The notes under the pieces were generated by a model. It was given only the letters and a program-made list of their open reading frames with translations, was not told the DNA's origin and did not search any database. Shown piece by piece: positions 7,026-14,459 of a DNA stretch of 18,571 nucleotides. The stretch lies in the NCBI GenBank assembly GCA_964444685.1, contig CAYUIG010000058.1, positions 1 through 18,571 of the forward strand. The letters run 5' to 3'. Numbering within the stretch: the stretch's first letter is position 1; each line of letters starts with the position of its first letter. This DNA comes from CAYUIG01 sp964444685. Lineage in GTDB: Bacteria; Gemmatimonadota; Gemmatimonadetes; Longimicrobiales; RSA9. The position numbers and the translations under genes are program-made.

Positions 7026-8191
7026 CTCCGGTCCAGCTCCAGCTTCACGATGTACGGCACATCCATCTCGTCGAGCATCGTGCCCCACATGGCTTCGTTC
7101 ACGACGGTCCCCAGCTGGAAGTATGGGGGCGTCTCGACCTCGAAGCGCGGCTCGCCGTCTGCCGACAGGGAAACCCAGGGTCCACTGTCGGGCGAGACCG
7201 CGCGCTGAAGCCAGACGGTGCCGTCGCCGCCGATCAGGAGCGCGCGGATCGGTGCGTAGTGCTCGGGCAGCGCCAACGCATCCCGCACCAGGTCTTCCGC
7301 CGACTGGCTGATCACCATGCCACCCGACCGGTTGCGCTCGATCTGCGGCGCGACCATCCCGACGCCGTGCGCGATCAGGCTGTCACGTACGGTCTGCGGG
7401 ATGGGAACGAGCGGGAAGCGGAGCGTGCGACGCCAGACGTCGGCGCCGGAAGCATCCACACGTCGCACGTACACCGTTCCCGGAACGCTGTCCGTCCACT
7501 CCGCGATCGCGAAGCCCGTCCCGTCCGGTGCGAACGCGACCAATGGCGGCGCCGGCACCGGCTCCAGGCGGAAGATGCCGACATCGGGGATGTACATGCC
7601 CGCAGGGTTCTGTACGTGTGCGACGGTATCCGGCCGGGCGAGCGTGGCGTCCGCGAGGATCACGGCGGCGTCGATCGTGCCGTTTTCCGAGAGCAGGTAT
7701 TCAGTCGGATACACGTAGACGCGCCCACCCACGAGCAGCCCTGTGATGCCCGGCGGTGCGGCCGACGGGTAGCCGTAGTCGTACGGCGTGCGATCGGTGG
7801 CCAGGTGTGTGCCGTCGAGCAGGAATCGCGAGATCTGCGGTGCGGGCCAGTTGCGAACCCACAGCGTGTCTCCGACGAAGCCGTGACCCGCAGCGGTCTC
7901 GAACTCGCCCGGGCCGCCGCCACGCCCGCCGATGCGTCGCAGCACCCGGCCGGCTGGATCGAGGACGAGGATCGTGCCCTCGTTCGCGATCCGCACGAAC
8001 AGGTTGCCGCTGGCTGTTGCGACGAGTGCGGGCGCGCGTGTGAAGGCGAACTCCTCCGGTGCGTCGGGGCCGCCCAGCCGCAGGACTTCCGTGGCCTGCG
8101 CGACAGGGAACGCATCGAACGGTGCGTCCGCAGTGTCGGTGCCCGCGCAGGCGGCGGCGAGCACCAGAACGATCGGTGTGATGGGTCGCAT
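7022..8191 (-). CDS. Six-bladed beta-propeller lipoprotein
   Basis: 389 residues. The N-terminus MRPITPIVLVLAAACAGTD is a lipoprotein-type signal with Cys15 as likely lipidated residue (Ala at -3, so not an ideal lipobox). The rest repeats the NHL-like propeller pattern: GNLFVRIANEGTILVLDPAG, RRIGGRGGGPGEF (a signature of these propellers), then GDTLWVRN, APPLVAFAPDGTGFAIAEW and GDGTVWLQ. A binding or scaffold role at the membrane is likely; no enzyme motif is seen. It follows the M56 gene by 52 bp, with a perfect 12-bp hairpin between, and may belong to the BlaI-controlled unit. There is no Shine-Dalgarno at the ATG. Confidence 0.88.
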   Translation of the reverse strand: MRPITPIVLVLAAACAGTDTADAPFDAFPVAQATEVLRLGGPDAPEEFAFTRAPALVATASGNLFVRIANEGTILVLDPAGRVLRRIGGRGGGPGEFETAAGHGFVGDTLWVRNWPAPQISRFLLDGTHLATDRTPYDYGYPSAAPPGITGLLVGGRVYVYPTEYLLSENGTIDAAVILADATLARPDTVAHVQNPAGMYIPDVGIFRLEPVPAPPLVAFAPDGTGFAIAEWTDSVPGTVYVRRVDASGADVWRRTLRFPLVPIPQTVRDSLIAHGVGMVAPQIERNRSGGMVISQSAEDLVRDALALPEHYAPIRALLIGGDGTVWLQRAVSPDSGPWVSLSADGEPRFEVETPPYFQLGTVVNEAMWGTMLDEMDVPYIVKLELDRS

Positions 8192-8206
8192 GAGAGAGTG
8201 GAAGGG

Positions 8207-8237
8207 GGGCCGCGCGGGTTCGGTTCCCGCGCGGCCC
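8207..8237 (-). terminator. Perfect 12-bp hairpin between M56 gene and propeller gene
   Basis: GGGCCGCGCGGG (8207-8218), a 7-nt loop, and CCCGCGCGGCCC (8226-8237). It begins 6 bp after the M56 stop and ends 15 bp before the propeller ATG. No T-run follows, so it could be a partial terminator, an RNA-stability element or a structure that limits propeller translation. Confidence 0.55.
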
Positions 8238-8243
8238 GCGAGG

Positions 8244-10004
8244 TCAGCGCTTCGTGGTGATCGAGATCACGCCGTTGCGTGCGCGTTCGCCGTACAGCTG
8301 CACGGCCGCATCGCCCTTGATCACTTCGATCTTGTCGATGTCGAGCGCATCGATGTTCGACAGGCCGTTCCGGACGATCACGCCGTCGACGATGTAGATC
8401 GGCTGCGCGCCATCGCTGCGCACGGCCGAGCGCTCGAGGACGCTCACCTCGGCGCCGGCGCGCTTGAGGATCGACAGACGTTCATCCGCGACCCTCTCTG
8501 CGACCGCGGCGGCCCGCTCCCGGTCGATCCGGTCCTGCGTCGTCGATTCCTCCAACCTGCGAACCCTGAACTCCGACGGATCGGCTCTGCGCAGACGATT
8601 CTCGGTCTCCGCGATCCGTGCGACGGCTTCCCTTTCGACGGCGGCTTCGACAGCACGCCGGTACGCGGTGTCGACCGAAACCTCTGCCTTCGACGGAGCC
8701 GATACTTCACGCAGGCGATAGACGCCGCCCGCGGCTTCGATCTCGCGCAGCGCACGCACTGCAAACTCTCGCTCCGCGCGCGCCCTTGCCTCGAGCCGGA
8801 CTTCGTACTCGGCCTCACCTGCGGACGGTTTCCAGGATCCCGGGCCGCTTTTCGTAGTGATAAGAATCACGCCGCGGACCGCACGCTCGCCGTACAGCGA
8901 CTGCGCAGCACTTCCCTTCATGACGTCGACCACTTCGATGTCGAGGGGCTCGAGGTCGGCGATGTCCGGCACGATCACGCCGTCCACTACGAAGAGCGGC
9001 TTATGCTCCACGGGCACGTCGAGCGGTGTCGCTGTCAGCTCCGAGATGGCGGCCTCGGTTTCCGAGCGCGGAATGGGGTCGGTCGGCGGTGGTACGTCAC
9101 ACGCGAGTGCGACGACGAACGCGCCCGCGGCCGCGAATCCCGCCGCGCGCAGCGCGCGGAGACGGGGAAGATTGTCGGTCATGGCGAGGATCCTCCTTTC
9201 GATCATCCTGCGCGGATGCATCAGGGCGAGCGCCGGAACCGGCGCCCGGGTACGGCGCGCCGCCACCCCCAGCAGCATCGCACCGTACTCTTCGGGCGCC
9301 GCACCGGCCTTCAGAACGCGGCGGTCGCAGTCCAGCTCGATGGCCAGACGCAGGCGGCGCAGCTGCCACCACACCGCGGGACTCCAGGGCAGCAGTGCCG
9401 CGGCGACGCAGCCGAGCAGGAGCAGGCGCGTATCCCCCGCGCGCACATGCTCCCGCTCGTGCGCCACGGCCAGACGCCGCGTCGTCGAGGGTTCACCGAG
9501 CAGCCAGCGCGGCAGCACGATTGCCGGACGTACCACGCCGACGACCGCGGGCCCGACGCCGCTCGACACCAGCACGTTCTCATCCTCGACGCGGTCGCGG
9601 AGCCAGCGCTTCCGCTCCAGCCGCAGGCGCACGAGTGTGCCGATCAGCAGCGCGAGCATCAGCATCGATGCGACGAGTGTAGCCGCACCCGCGACGCGCT
9701 CGAAGCCATCCGGGATAGCCGGTAGCAGATCGCGCCAGCTCGCCTGCACGGGGTTTTCGACCGGCGCCGTCACAGTCTGCAGCGCATCCATCGCGACAAT
9801 GGTCGAGACCGCTTCGTCCGCCGGCCCCGCGCTGCGCGACCAGAGCAGCGACGCCGGCGCCGAGATCACGGACGCCGCGAGTGCCAGCGCCCACGGCCAG
9901 CGCGCCGGCAGCTCCCACAGGCGCAGCACGCGCTCGCCCGCGAACGCCGCCAGCCCAAGCAGTGCCGGCACCAACACCGTGTAGACCAGCCAGCTCGTGC
10001 TCAT
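8244..10004 (-). CDS. BlaR1-like M56 metallopeptidase fused to two TonB-plug-like segments
   Basis: 586 residues. The first 310 are a BlaR1/MecR1-type integral-membrane zinc peptidase: hydrophobic segments near 5-25, 38-55, 107-127, 195-215 and 285-303, the zinc motif HEREH (182-186), and ELDCD with third ligand Glu223. The penicillin-binding sensor of true BlaR1 is absent. Instead there are two copies of a plug-like motif: residues 333-387 (PLFVVDGVIVPDI ... EVVDVMKGSAAQSLYGERA ... GVILITTK) and 533-586 (PIYIVDGVIVRNG ... KIEVIKGDAAVQLYGERA ... GVISITTK). Between them is a charged, Ala/Glu/Arg-rich, probably helical stretch of about 145 residues. It overlaps the repressor gene by 4 bp (ATGA). 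By analogy it cleaves, or triggers cleavage of, the BlaI-type repressor on an envelope signal; what is sensed is unknown. Confidence 0.93.
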   Translation of the reverse strand: MSTSWLVYTVLVPALLGLAAFAGERVLRLWELPARWPWALALAASVISAPASLLWSRSAGPADEAVSTIVAMDALQTVTAPVENPVQASWRDLLPAIPDGFERVAGAATLVASMLMLALLIGTLVRLRLERKRWLRDRVEDENVLVSSGVGPAVVGVVRPAIVLPRWLLGEPSTTRRLAVAHEREHVRAGDTRLLLLGCVAAALLPWSPAVWWQLRRLRLAIELDCDRRVLKAGAAPEEYGAMLLGVAARRTRAPVPALALMHPRRMIERRILAMTDNLPRLRALRAAGFAAAGAFVVALACDVPPPTDPIPRSETEAAISELTATPLDVPVEHKPLFVVDGVIVPDIADLEPLDIEVVDVMKGSAAQSLYGERAVRGVILITTKSGPGSWKPSAGEAEYEVRLEARARAEREFAVRALREIEAAGGVYRLREVSAPSKAEVSVDTAYRRAVEAAVEREAVARIAETENRLRRADPSEFRVRRLEESTTQDRIDRERAAAVAERVADERLSILKRAGAEVSVLERSAVRSDGAQPIYIVDGVIVRNGLSNIDALDIDKIEVIKGDAAVQLYGERARNGVISITTKR

Positions 10005-10378
10005 CGACGCCTCCGCTTCAGACGCTCATCCAGTAGCTCGCGCATGCGCTCCAGCTCCGCACGCGTGAGCCCGCGTTCGCTCACCAGCTGCGCCAGCATC
10101 TGCTCCGCCGAACCGTGGAAGATCTTGTCCACGATCCGGCGCATCGCACTCCGACCCGCTTCGTCCGGTGCCACCAGCGGGTAGTAGCGGTACGCGCGAC
10201 CCTCGCTCTCGTGTCGCACGTAGCCCTTCTCTTCCAGCGTCTGCAGCACCGACAGAACCGACGTGTACGCCAGCTCGTCCCGCAGGCGCTCCTTCACCTC
10301 CGTCACCGTGCCCGAGCCCAGCTCCCACAGGATGCTCATGACATCCAGCTCGCGCTCGGTGAACACCGTCTCATTCAT
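10001..10378 (-). CDS. BlaI/MecI/CopY-family transcriptional repressor
   Basis: 125 residues, the family's usual length. The N-terminal winged helix (about 1-75) is clear: FTERELDVMSILWELGSG, TVTEVKERL, AYTSVLSVLQTLEEKGYV, then the wing RAYRYYPL. The C-terminal 50 residues are the helical dimerisation part (RRIVDKIFHGSAEQMLAQLV). It binds palindromic operators as a dimer and is inactivated by proteolysis started by the M56 partner. GGGAG lies 6 nt before the ATG. The M56 gene starts in its stop (ATGA). Promoter and two operator-like palindromes lie just upstream, so it very likely represses its own operon. Confidence 0.95.
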   Translation of the reverse strand: MNETVFTERELDVMSILWELGSGTVTEVKERLRDELAYTSVLSVLQTLEEKGYVRHESEGRAYRYYPLVAPDEAGRSAMRRIVDKIFHGSAEQMLAQLVSERGLTRAELERMRELLDERLKRRRR

Positions 10379-10397
10379 ATCGGGCTCCCGGGTTGTT

Positions 10398-10415
10398 CTA
10401 CGGCTTCTCCCGTAG
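10398..10415. promoter_or_regulatory. Putative BlaI operator 1 (perfect palindrome)
   Basis: The minus strand reads CTACGGGAGAAGCCGTAG: perfect 6-bp half-sites CTACGG/CCGTAG with a 6-bp spacer. It covers the end of the -10 hexamer and the expected start of the repressor operon transcript. The CTAC...GTAG ends resemble known BlaI/MecI operators, which carry TACA...TGTA cores. Confidence 0.7.
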
Positions 10416-10442
10416 GCTAGAGGCTGAGGGTCCGTTTGTCAA
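10414..10442 (-). promoter_or_regulatory. Sigma-70-type promoter of the blaI-type/M56 operon
   Basis: The minus strand carries -35 TTGACA (10442-10437), a 17-bp spacer and -10 TAGCCT (10419-10414). The -35 is perfect. The start of transcription would be near 10407, about 29 nt before the repressor ATG. Both operator-like palindromes overlap it. Confidence 0.65.
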
Positions 10443-10457
10443 CGGGGTTTTCCGTAG
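10440..10457. promoter_or_regulatory. Putative BlaI operator 2
   Basis: The minus strand reads CTACGGAAAACCCCGTTG: the same half-sites and 6-bp spacer as operator 1 with one mismatch. It overlaps the -35 of the minus-strand promoter. Centre-to-centre distance to operator 1 is exactly 42 bp, four DNA turns, so two dimers would sit on one face. It also covers the -35 zone of a possible divergent promoter (TATATT at 10465-10470). Confidence 0.62.
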
Positions 10458-10464
10458 ATCCTCC

Positions 10465-10470
10465 TATATT
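10465..10470 (+). promoter_or_regulatory. Possible divergent -10 hexamer TATATT
   Basis: TATATT faces the plus-strand outer-membrane gene at 10658. The -35 position would fall inside operator 2, so the repressor could control both directions. There is no clear -35 sequence. The long leader would contain the palindromic repeat at 10486-10610. Confidence 0.3.
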
Positions 10471-10485
10471 GGTGCAATGAAAGGA

Positions 10486-10610
10486 CTTCAACAGCATTCA
10501 CCACAGAGGCGCAGAGGGCGCAGAGCCCCCCGGCCGCACCGGGAGTTGAGTTGATTCCCCGGGTGGGGTGGAGTGGTTCTCTGCGCTCTCTGCGGCTCTG
10601 CGGTGAATGC
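10486..10610. repeat. Palindromic dispersed repeat, copy 1
   Basis: The 32-bp arms 10494-10525 and 10579-10610 are inverted complements with only 3 mismatches, around a 53-bp centre. The arm core is CACCACAGAGGCGCAGAG. A second copy lies at 13403-13510, sharing also the flank CTTCAACAG and a GGGGTGG-rich centre. Repeats of this CACAGAGGCACAGAG type occur in many environmental bacteria. No transposase is nearby. Confidence 0.88.
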
Positions 10611-10657
10611 CGTTCGCGTCGGCAACGGTTAAGCTGGAAGGGATGAGGAACGGAGGC

Positions 10658-12763
10658 ATGGAGCTCTCGGTAGTACGCCGCGTGTCGAAGCTTCGGCTGT
10701 TGCTGATCGTGTGTAGCGCGCTTCCATGCGCGGAGGCCGTGTCCGCGCAGGAAGCGGACACGGCGTGGAACACGTCGCGCGTGCTCGAGCTGGTGGAGCG
10801 TGCGCGGGTGCGCCGGCAGTTGCCGCTGGCGGATACGGCGCTGCGTAACTACCGGGCGATGGCGAACGGGTACGTGTACTTCTACCTGGATCGTCAGGCG
10901 ACGGACGAGCGCACGCTGGTGAAGACGGACCAGATCGCGCTCGAAGTCTACTGGGCGTCGCCGGACCGCACGAAGCAGCGGATCGTTGGCCTGCGGGATG
11001 AGAGCCGGCTGCCGAACCGCATGCGGTACCATCTCGATCATCTCTCCGTCGTGCAGAACGGCTTTGGCGACATCATCCGCCTGGGTGATGGGGATGAAGT
11101 GTCGGACGTGCTGCATCCTGCCGCGCCGTCGAGCGAAGCGGTATACGACTTCCGGCTCGCGGACTCGCTGACGATCCGGCTGCCGGGCACGCCGGATCCC
11201 GTGCGCGTCTACGAAGTGAAGGTTCGACCGAAGAATCCGAACGAGTCGGCGCTGGTGGGTTCGGTCTTCATCGATCGTGCGGGCGGCGACATCGTGCGCA
11301 TGACGTTCACGTTCACGCCCGCGTCGTACGTCGACCGCCGTCTCGACTACATCAACATCTCGCTGGACAACATCCGCTGGGAAGGGAAGTACTGGCTGCC
11401 GTTCGAGCAGGCGGTGGAGATCCGTCGCCAGATTCCGGAGCTGGACTTCGTGGCGGGCGCGGTGATCCAGGGCCGCTTCAAGGTGCGCGACTACGAGTTC
11501 AACCTGGATCTGCCGGATCAGCTCTTCATGGGCTACCGCGTGGTGGCGGTGCCCGAAGAGGAGCGGAAGTCGTACCCGTTCGAGACCGGCCTATACGACG
11601 ACCTCGCCGATGCGGGCCTCGCACCGCCGCCGCAGATGGATGACATCCGAGCGGAAGCCGCGCGGCTGATGCGGCAGCGATTCCTGAGCGGGCTGCCTCG
11701 TCTGCGTCTGCATCTGCGCGATGCCTCTTCCGTCTTCCGGTACGGCCGTGCAGAGGGTGCGTTCGTGGGTGCGGGACTGTCGTACGCGGTCACGCAGGAC
11801 TGGCGTGCGGAGCTGGCTTTCGGCCATGCATTCGCGGCCGAACGCGCGACGGTGATCGGTGGTGTGCGCGGCCCGCTGACGGCTGCGTGGTCGCTCCGTG
11901 TCGAGGGCTACGGCAACCGCGTGCGTGACATCGGGCCGCGGCCGGGTGCGGCCGGCGCGATGAACACGCTGCACGCGCTGTTCGGCGGCGAGGACTATGT
12001 GGATCCTTACCGTGCGCACGGGGGCGAGGGGATGGTGCGATGGGACATGACATCGCAGCGCTCGCTCGAGCTGTCGGCGCGCGTCGAGCGACACTCGTCT
12101 GCTGCGCGAGTGGCGGATCAGTCGCCGGTGGGCGGCGAGCCGTTCCGCGATGTGCGGCCGATCGACGAGGGCACGCTCGTCTCCGCGACACTTTCGCTCC
12201 GTCGGACAGCTGTGCTCGGCGCGGGCTTCACGTGGAGCGCCGGGCTGTCGGTCGAGGGCGGCTCACTCGATCCGGCCGCCGATTCGCTCGATCGGCGCGG
12301 CTTCATGCGACCTATCGCGGACGCGCTGCTCCGCTGGGAGGATGCGGCGCTGGCGCGACGTCTCACGGTGGATGTCGCCGGTGGTCTGGCGTTCGGTGAA
12401 CCTCCGGCGCAGCGGCTCTTCCTCCTGGGCGGCCGCAACACGATCCCGGGTTACGAGTACCGCTCGTTCACAGGCGAAGCCTTTTTCCTCGCGGGCGCAA
12501 TAGCCGAACAGGACATCGCCGGGCCGTGGCTTCGCCTGCGGCTGCTCGCTGGTGCGGGCGCGACCGGCTGGATCGACGAGTCCGCAACCGACGCGTTCGG
12601 ATCCTTTGCACCCGCATCCGATTCCGACGGTCTGCGCGGTTACGGCGGCATCGGGGCCGGCCTCTTCTGGAACATCCTGCGCGTCGACCTGGTGCGGGGC
12701 TTCGACGGCGGCGACTGGAAGGCGTACATCTCCGTCGACCCCCGGTTGTGGAGCATCCTCTGA
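10658..12763 (+). CDS. Omp85-like outer-membrane barrel protein with large N-terminal domain
   Basis: 701 residues from the chosen ATG. A signal peptide (RLLLIVCSALPCAEAVSA) with a likely cut before QEAD supports export. Residues about 60-330 form a beta-rich domain of DUF5686/LolA-like look (VRPKNPNESALVGSVFIDRA, then DYINISLDNIRWEGKYWLP). From about 365 to the end, alternating strands make a barrel with the Omp85/BamA-type GGRNTIPGYEYRSF near residue 590 and a C-terminus of barrel type ending near VDPRLWSIL. The domain order suggests an outer-membrane secretion or assembly protein; the substrate is unknown. An in-frame ATG at 10607 lies within repeat copy 1; 10658 has GAGGA 8 nt before and starts directly before the signal peptide. 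It is divergent from, and possibly controlled by, the BlaI-type repressor. Confidence 0.85.
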   Translation: MELSVVRRVSKLRLLLIVCSALPCAEAVSAQEADTAWNTSRVLELVERARVRRQLPLADTALRNYRAMANGYVYFYLDRQATDERTLVKTDQIALEVYWASPDRTKQRIVGLRDESRLPNRMRYHLDHLSVVQNGFGDIIRLGDGDEVSDVLHPAAPSSEAVYDFRLADSLTIRLPGTPDPVRVYEVKVRPKNPNESALVGSVFIDRAGGDIVRMTFTFTPASYVDRRLDYINISLDNIRWEGKYWLPFEQAVEIRRQIPELDFVAGAVIQGRFKVRDYEFNLDLPDQLFMGYRVVAVPEEERKSYPFETGLYDDLADAGLAPPPQMDDIRAEAARLMRQRFLSGLPRLRLHLRDASSVFRYGRAEGAFVGAGLSYAVTQDWRAELAFGHAFAAERATVIGGVRGPLTAAWSLRVEGYGNRVRDIGPRPGAAGAMNTLHALFGGEDYVDPYRAHGGEGMVRWDMTSQRSLELSARVERHSSAARVADQSPVGGEPFRDVRPIDEGTLVSATLSLRRTAVLGAGFTWSAGLSVEGGSLDPAADSLDRRGFMRPIADALLRWEDAALARRLTVDVAGGLAFGEPPAQRLFLLGGRNTIPGYEYRSFTGEAFFLAGAIAEQDIAGPWLRLRLLAGAGATGWIDESATDAFGSFAPASDSDGLRGYGGIGAGLFWNILRVDLVRGFDGGDWKAYISVDPRLWSIL

Positions 12764-12770
12764 TACTGCC

Positions 12771-12898
12771 GAGTCGGGAGTCGGGAGCCGGGAGCTGAGG
12801 ATTCCGGCTGCGGCGGACCTCCTGGACCTCCCCGGCTTCACCGTTGTTCCTCGATTCCGACTCGCGACTCCCGACTCTCGACTCTCGACTCCCGACTC
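12771..12898. repeat. Inverted heptad-array element C
   Basis: The left arm (12771-12798) is GAGTCGG, GAGTCGG, GAGCCGG, GAGCTGA. The right arm (12857-12898) is six 7-mers: CCGACTC, GCGACTC, CCGACTC, TCGACTC, TCGACTC, CCGACTC. It has the same architecture and 7-bp period as elements A, B and D, but the unit is AGTCGGG instead of AGTCTGG. It fills the gap between the convergent outer-membrane gene and ssb and may end transcription from both sides. Confidence 0.9.
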
Positions 12899-12905
12899 TA
12901 TGCCG

Positions 12906-13295
12906 TCATGCCGTTGCGAGCTCGGTCTCCGGCGTCGCGGCCGCCGCCGCGGCCTCGGCCGCGCGGGACGGCGACCCCAGCATGACCAGCTCGCGCACGT
13001 TGACCTCGGCGGTCGGAATGGTGACGCCGTTGCGCTCGAAGCTGTCGTACTCGATCCGGCCCTCGATGTAGAGGCGGTCGCCCTTGCGGATGTAGTTCTC
13101 GGCGAGCTCGGCCAGCCGGTCCCACAGCGTCAGCCGGTGCCACTCCGTCCGGTCCTCCTGCGTGCCCTCGCGCACGATGCGCCGCGACGTAGCGAGCGAC
13201 ATGTGCGCGACCTTCGTCCCCGACGCGGTCGTCTGCACGTCCGGATCCCGTCCGACGTTGCCGACGAGGATCACCTTGTTGATCGACCTGCTCAT
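12906..13295 (-). CDS. ssb: Single-stranded DNA-binding protein, short form
   Basis: 129 residues. The OB-fold is typical: MSRSINKVILVGNVGRDPDV, EWHRLTLWDRLAELAENYI, KGDRLYIEGRIEYDSF and VNVRELVML. It coats ssDNA as a tetramer in replication, repair and recombination. After residue 110 only a short Ala/Glu tail (AAEAAAAAATPETELATA) follows; the conserved acidic tip (DDDIPF type) that recruits partner proteins is missing, and the protein is about 50 residues shorter than E. coli SSB. The start is ATG 13295 with AAAGGAG about 9 nt before; the longer upstream frame is translated repeat. Confidence 0.93.
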   Translation of the reverse strand: MSRSINKVILVGNVGRDPDVQTTASGTKVAHMSLATSRRIVREGTQEDRTEWHRLTLWDRLAELAENYIRKGDRLYIEGRIEYDSFERNGVTIPTAEVNVRELVMLGSPSRAAEAAAAAATPETELATA

Positions 13296-13402
13296 CTTGC
13301 ACGGCTCCTTTCCAGTTGGCGTCGGGGAGTGAGAGCAAAGATGAGGACTCCGAATGCAATTGGAATGTCCGGACGCGTCGATCTGCTGTCTGGCTGGGAC
13401 GT

Positions 13403-13510
13403 CTTCAACAGAAGTCACCACAGAGGCGCAAAGAACGCCGAGAACTACAAGAGGGAAACATTGAATGTGGGGTGGTGTGGCTCTGCGAATCTCTGCGACT
13501 CTGCGGTGAA
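13403..13510. repeat. Palindromic dispersed repeat, copy 2
   Basis: The left arm (13414-13442) contains CACCACAGAGGCGCAAAG. The right arm (13481-13510) reads CTCTGCGAATCTCTGCGAC then TCTGCGGTGAA. It is less perfect than copy 1 but in the same orientation, with the same flank and a similar G-rich centre. It lies between ssb and the terminator of the sigma factor gene. Confidence 0.8.
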
Positions 13511-13518
13511 TAAAACGC

Positions 13519-13551
13519 GAGGGCCTGCCGGATCGCATCCGACAGGCCCTC
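13519..13551 (-). terminator. Intrinsic terminator of the sigma factor gene
   Basis: 15-bp stem with one mismatch (GAGGGCCTG plus CGGAT arms) and a 3-nt loop, starting 20 bp after the sigma factor stop. The minus strand continues GCGTTTTATT, a proper T-rich tail. Confidence 0.85.
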
Positions 13552-13571
13552 GAATCTGAAGTCGCGAAGGT

Positions 13572-14444
13572 TCAGTTCGCCGACCAGAACGTAGCCAGCG
13601 CCTCACCATCCGGCGACTCGCGCAGCTTCTCGAACGCGCGATTGCGGATCTGGCGGATGCGCTCGCGCGTTACTCCGAGCAGTGAACCGATCTCCTCGAG
13701 CGTACGCTCCTCACCATCATCGAGGCCGTAGTAGAGGTAGAGGATTTTGCGTTCGCGCTCGGTGAGGTACTTCTCGAACATGCGATCGAGGAACTCGCGC
13801 TGTGCCTGGGACTCGACGGTCTCCTCGATATCTTCGGCCTCGGCGCCGGCGAAGCGCTCGCCGAAGGAGGCGCTGTCGCGGTCGCCGCGATCGATGGGTG
13901 CGTCGAGAGAGAGCTCGGAGGCGGCCACGCGGCGCAGCGCGCGCACCGTCTCGATCGGCTCGCCCATCTCGTTGGCGATCTCCTGATCGGTAGGTGAGCG
14001 TCCGAGCAGCTGCGTGAGCGCAGTCTCCGTGCGCGAGAGCTTGACCAGATTCGAGTTCTGATTGAGCGGGATGCGCACCGAGCGGGTCTGCTCGGCCAGC
14101 GCCTGGAGCACGGTCTGGCGGATCCACCACACCGCGTAGGAAATGAACTTCACACCCTTGTCGGGATCGAACTTCTTGACGGCCTTGAGGAGCCCCTCGT
14201 TGCCGATGCAGACCAGCTCGGCGAGGCCCAGCCCCCGGCCCTGGTACTTCTTCACGTAGGAGATGACGAACCGCAGGTTCGCCGTGACCAGCCTCTCCGC
14301 CGCTTCCTTGTCACCCGCACGGGCTCGCCTTGCGAGCTCGCGCTCCTCCTGGGGCTCCTCGATCAGCGGGTACTTCTCGACGTCGTAGAGATACTGGTCG
14401 AAGGAGTCCAAAGCGCGGGAATTCACGAACATAGGCTCAGGCAT
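13572..14444 (-). CDS. RpoD/SigA-type sigma-70 factor, short
   Basis: 290 residues. It carries region 1.2 (DSFDQYLYDVEKYPLI), region 2 (ANLRFVISYVKKYQG, then KFDPDKGVKFISYAVWWIRQ), region 3 (RIPLNQNSNLVKL, PTDQEIANEMG) and region 4 (EERTLEEIGSLLGVTRERIRQI). No region 1.1 or large non-conserved insert is present, as in the roughly 290-residue RpoD/SigA of Bacteroidota. It is probably a housekeeping-like sigma factor; a second, longer RpoD elsewhere cannot be excluded. ATG 14444 is the first start; ATG 14432 is an alternative. The gene has its own terminator and a leader that includes another terminator-like hairpin. Confidence 0.93.
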   Translation of the reverse strand: MPEPMFVNSRALDSFDQYLYDVEKYPLIEEPQEERELARRARAGDKEAAERLVTANLRFVISYVKKYQGRGLGLAELVCIGNEGLLKAVKKFDPDKGVKFISYAVWWIRQTVLQALAEQTRSVRIPLNQNSNLVKLSRTETALTQLLGRSPTDQEIANEMGEPIETVRALRRVAASELSLDAPIDRGDRDSASFGERFAGAEAEDIEETVESQAQREFLDRMFEKYLTERERKILYLYYGLDDGEERTLEEIGSLLGVTRERIRQIRNRAFEKLRESPDGEALATFWSAN

Positions 14445-14459
14445 CCTTTATGGGGAGTG

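Noticed and set aside
6080..8260. 726-residue plus-strand ORF
   Set aside because: Runs across the methyltransferase in another frame and antisense to the propeller gene; Arg/Ala/His-rich shadow with no family.
7932..9725. 597-residue plus-strand ORF opposite the M56 gene
   Set aside because: The minus strand carries zinc motif, membrane segments and plug motifs; the plus frame has none.
8244..10004. Beta-lactam sensing BlaR1
   Set aside because: No penicillin-binding SxxK/SxN/KTG sensor domain after the peptidase, and no beta-lactamase gene nearby.
10486..10610. Insertion sequence
   Set aside because: Inverted arms are present but no transposase or target duplication; kept as a dispersed palindromic repeat.
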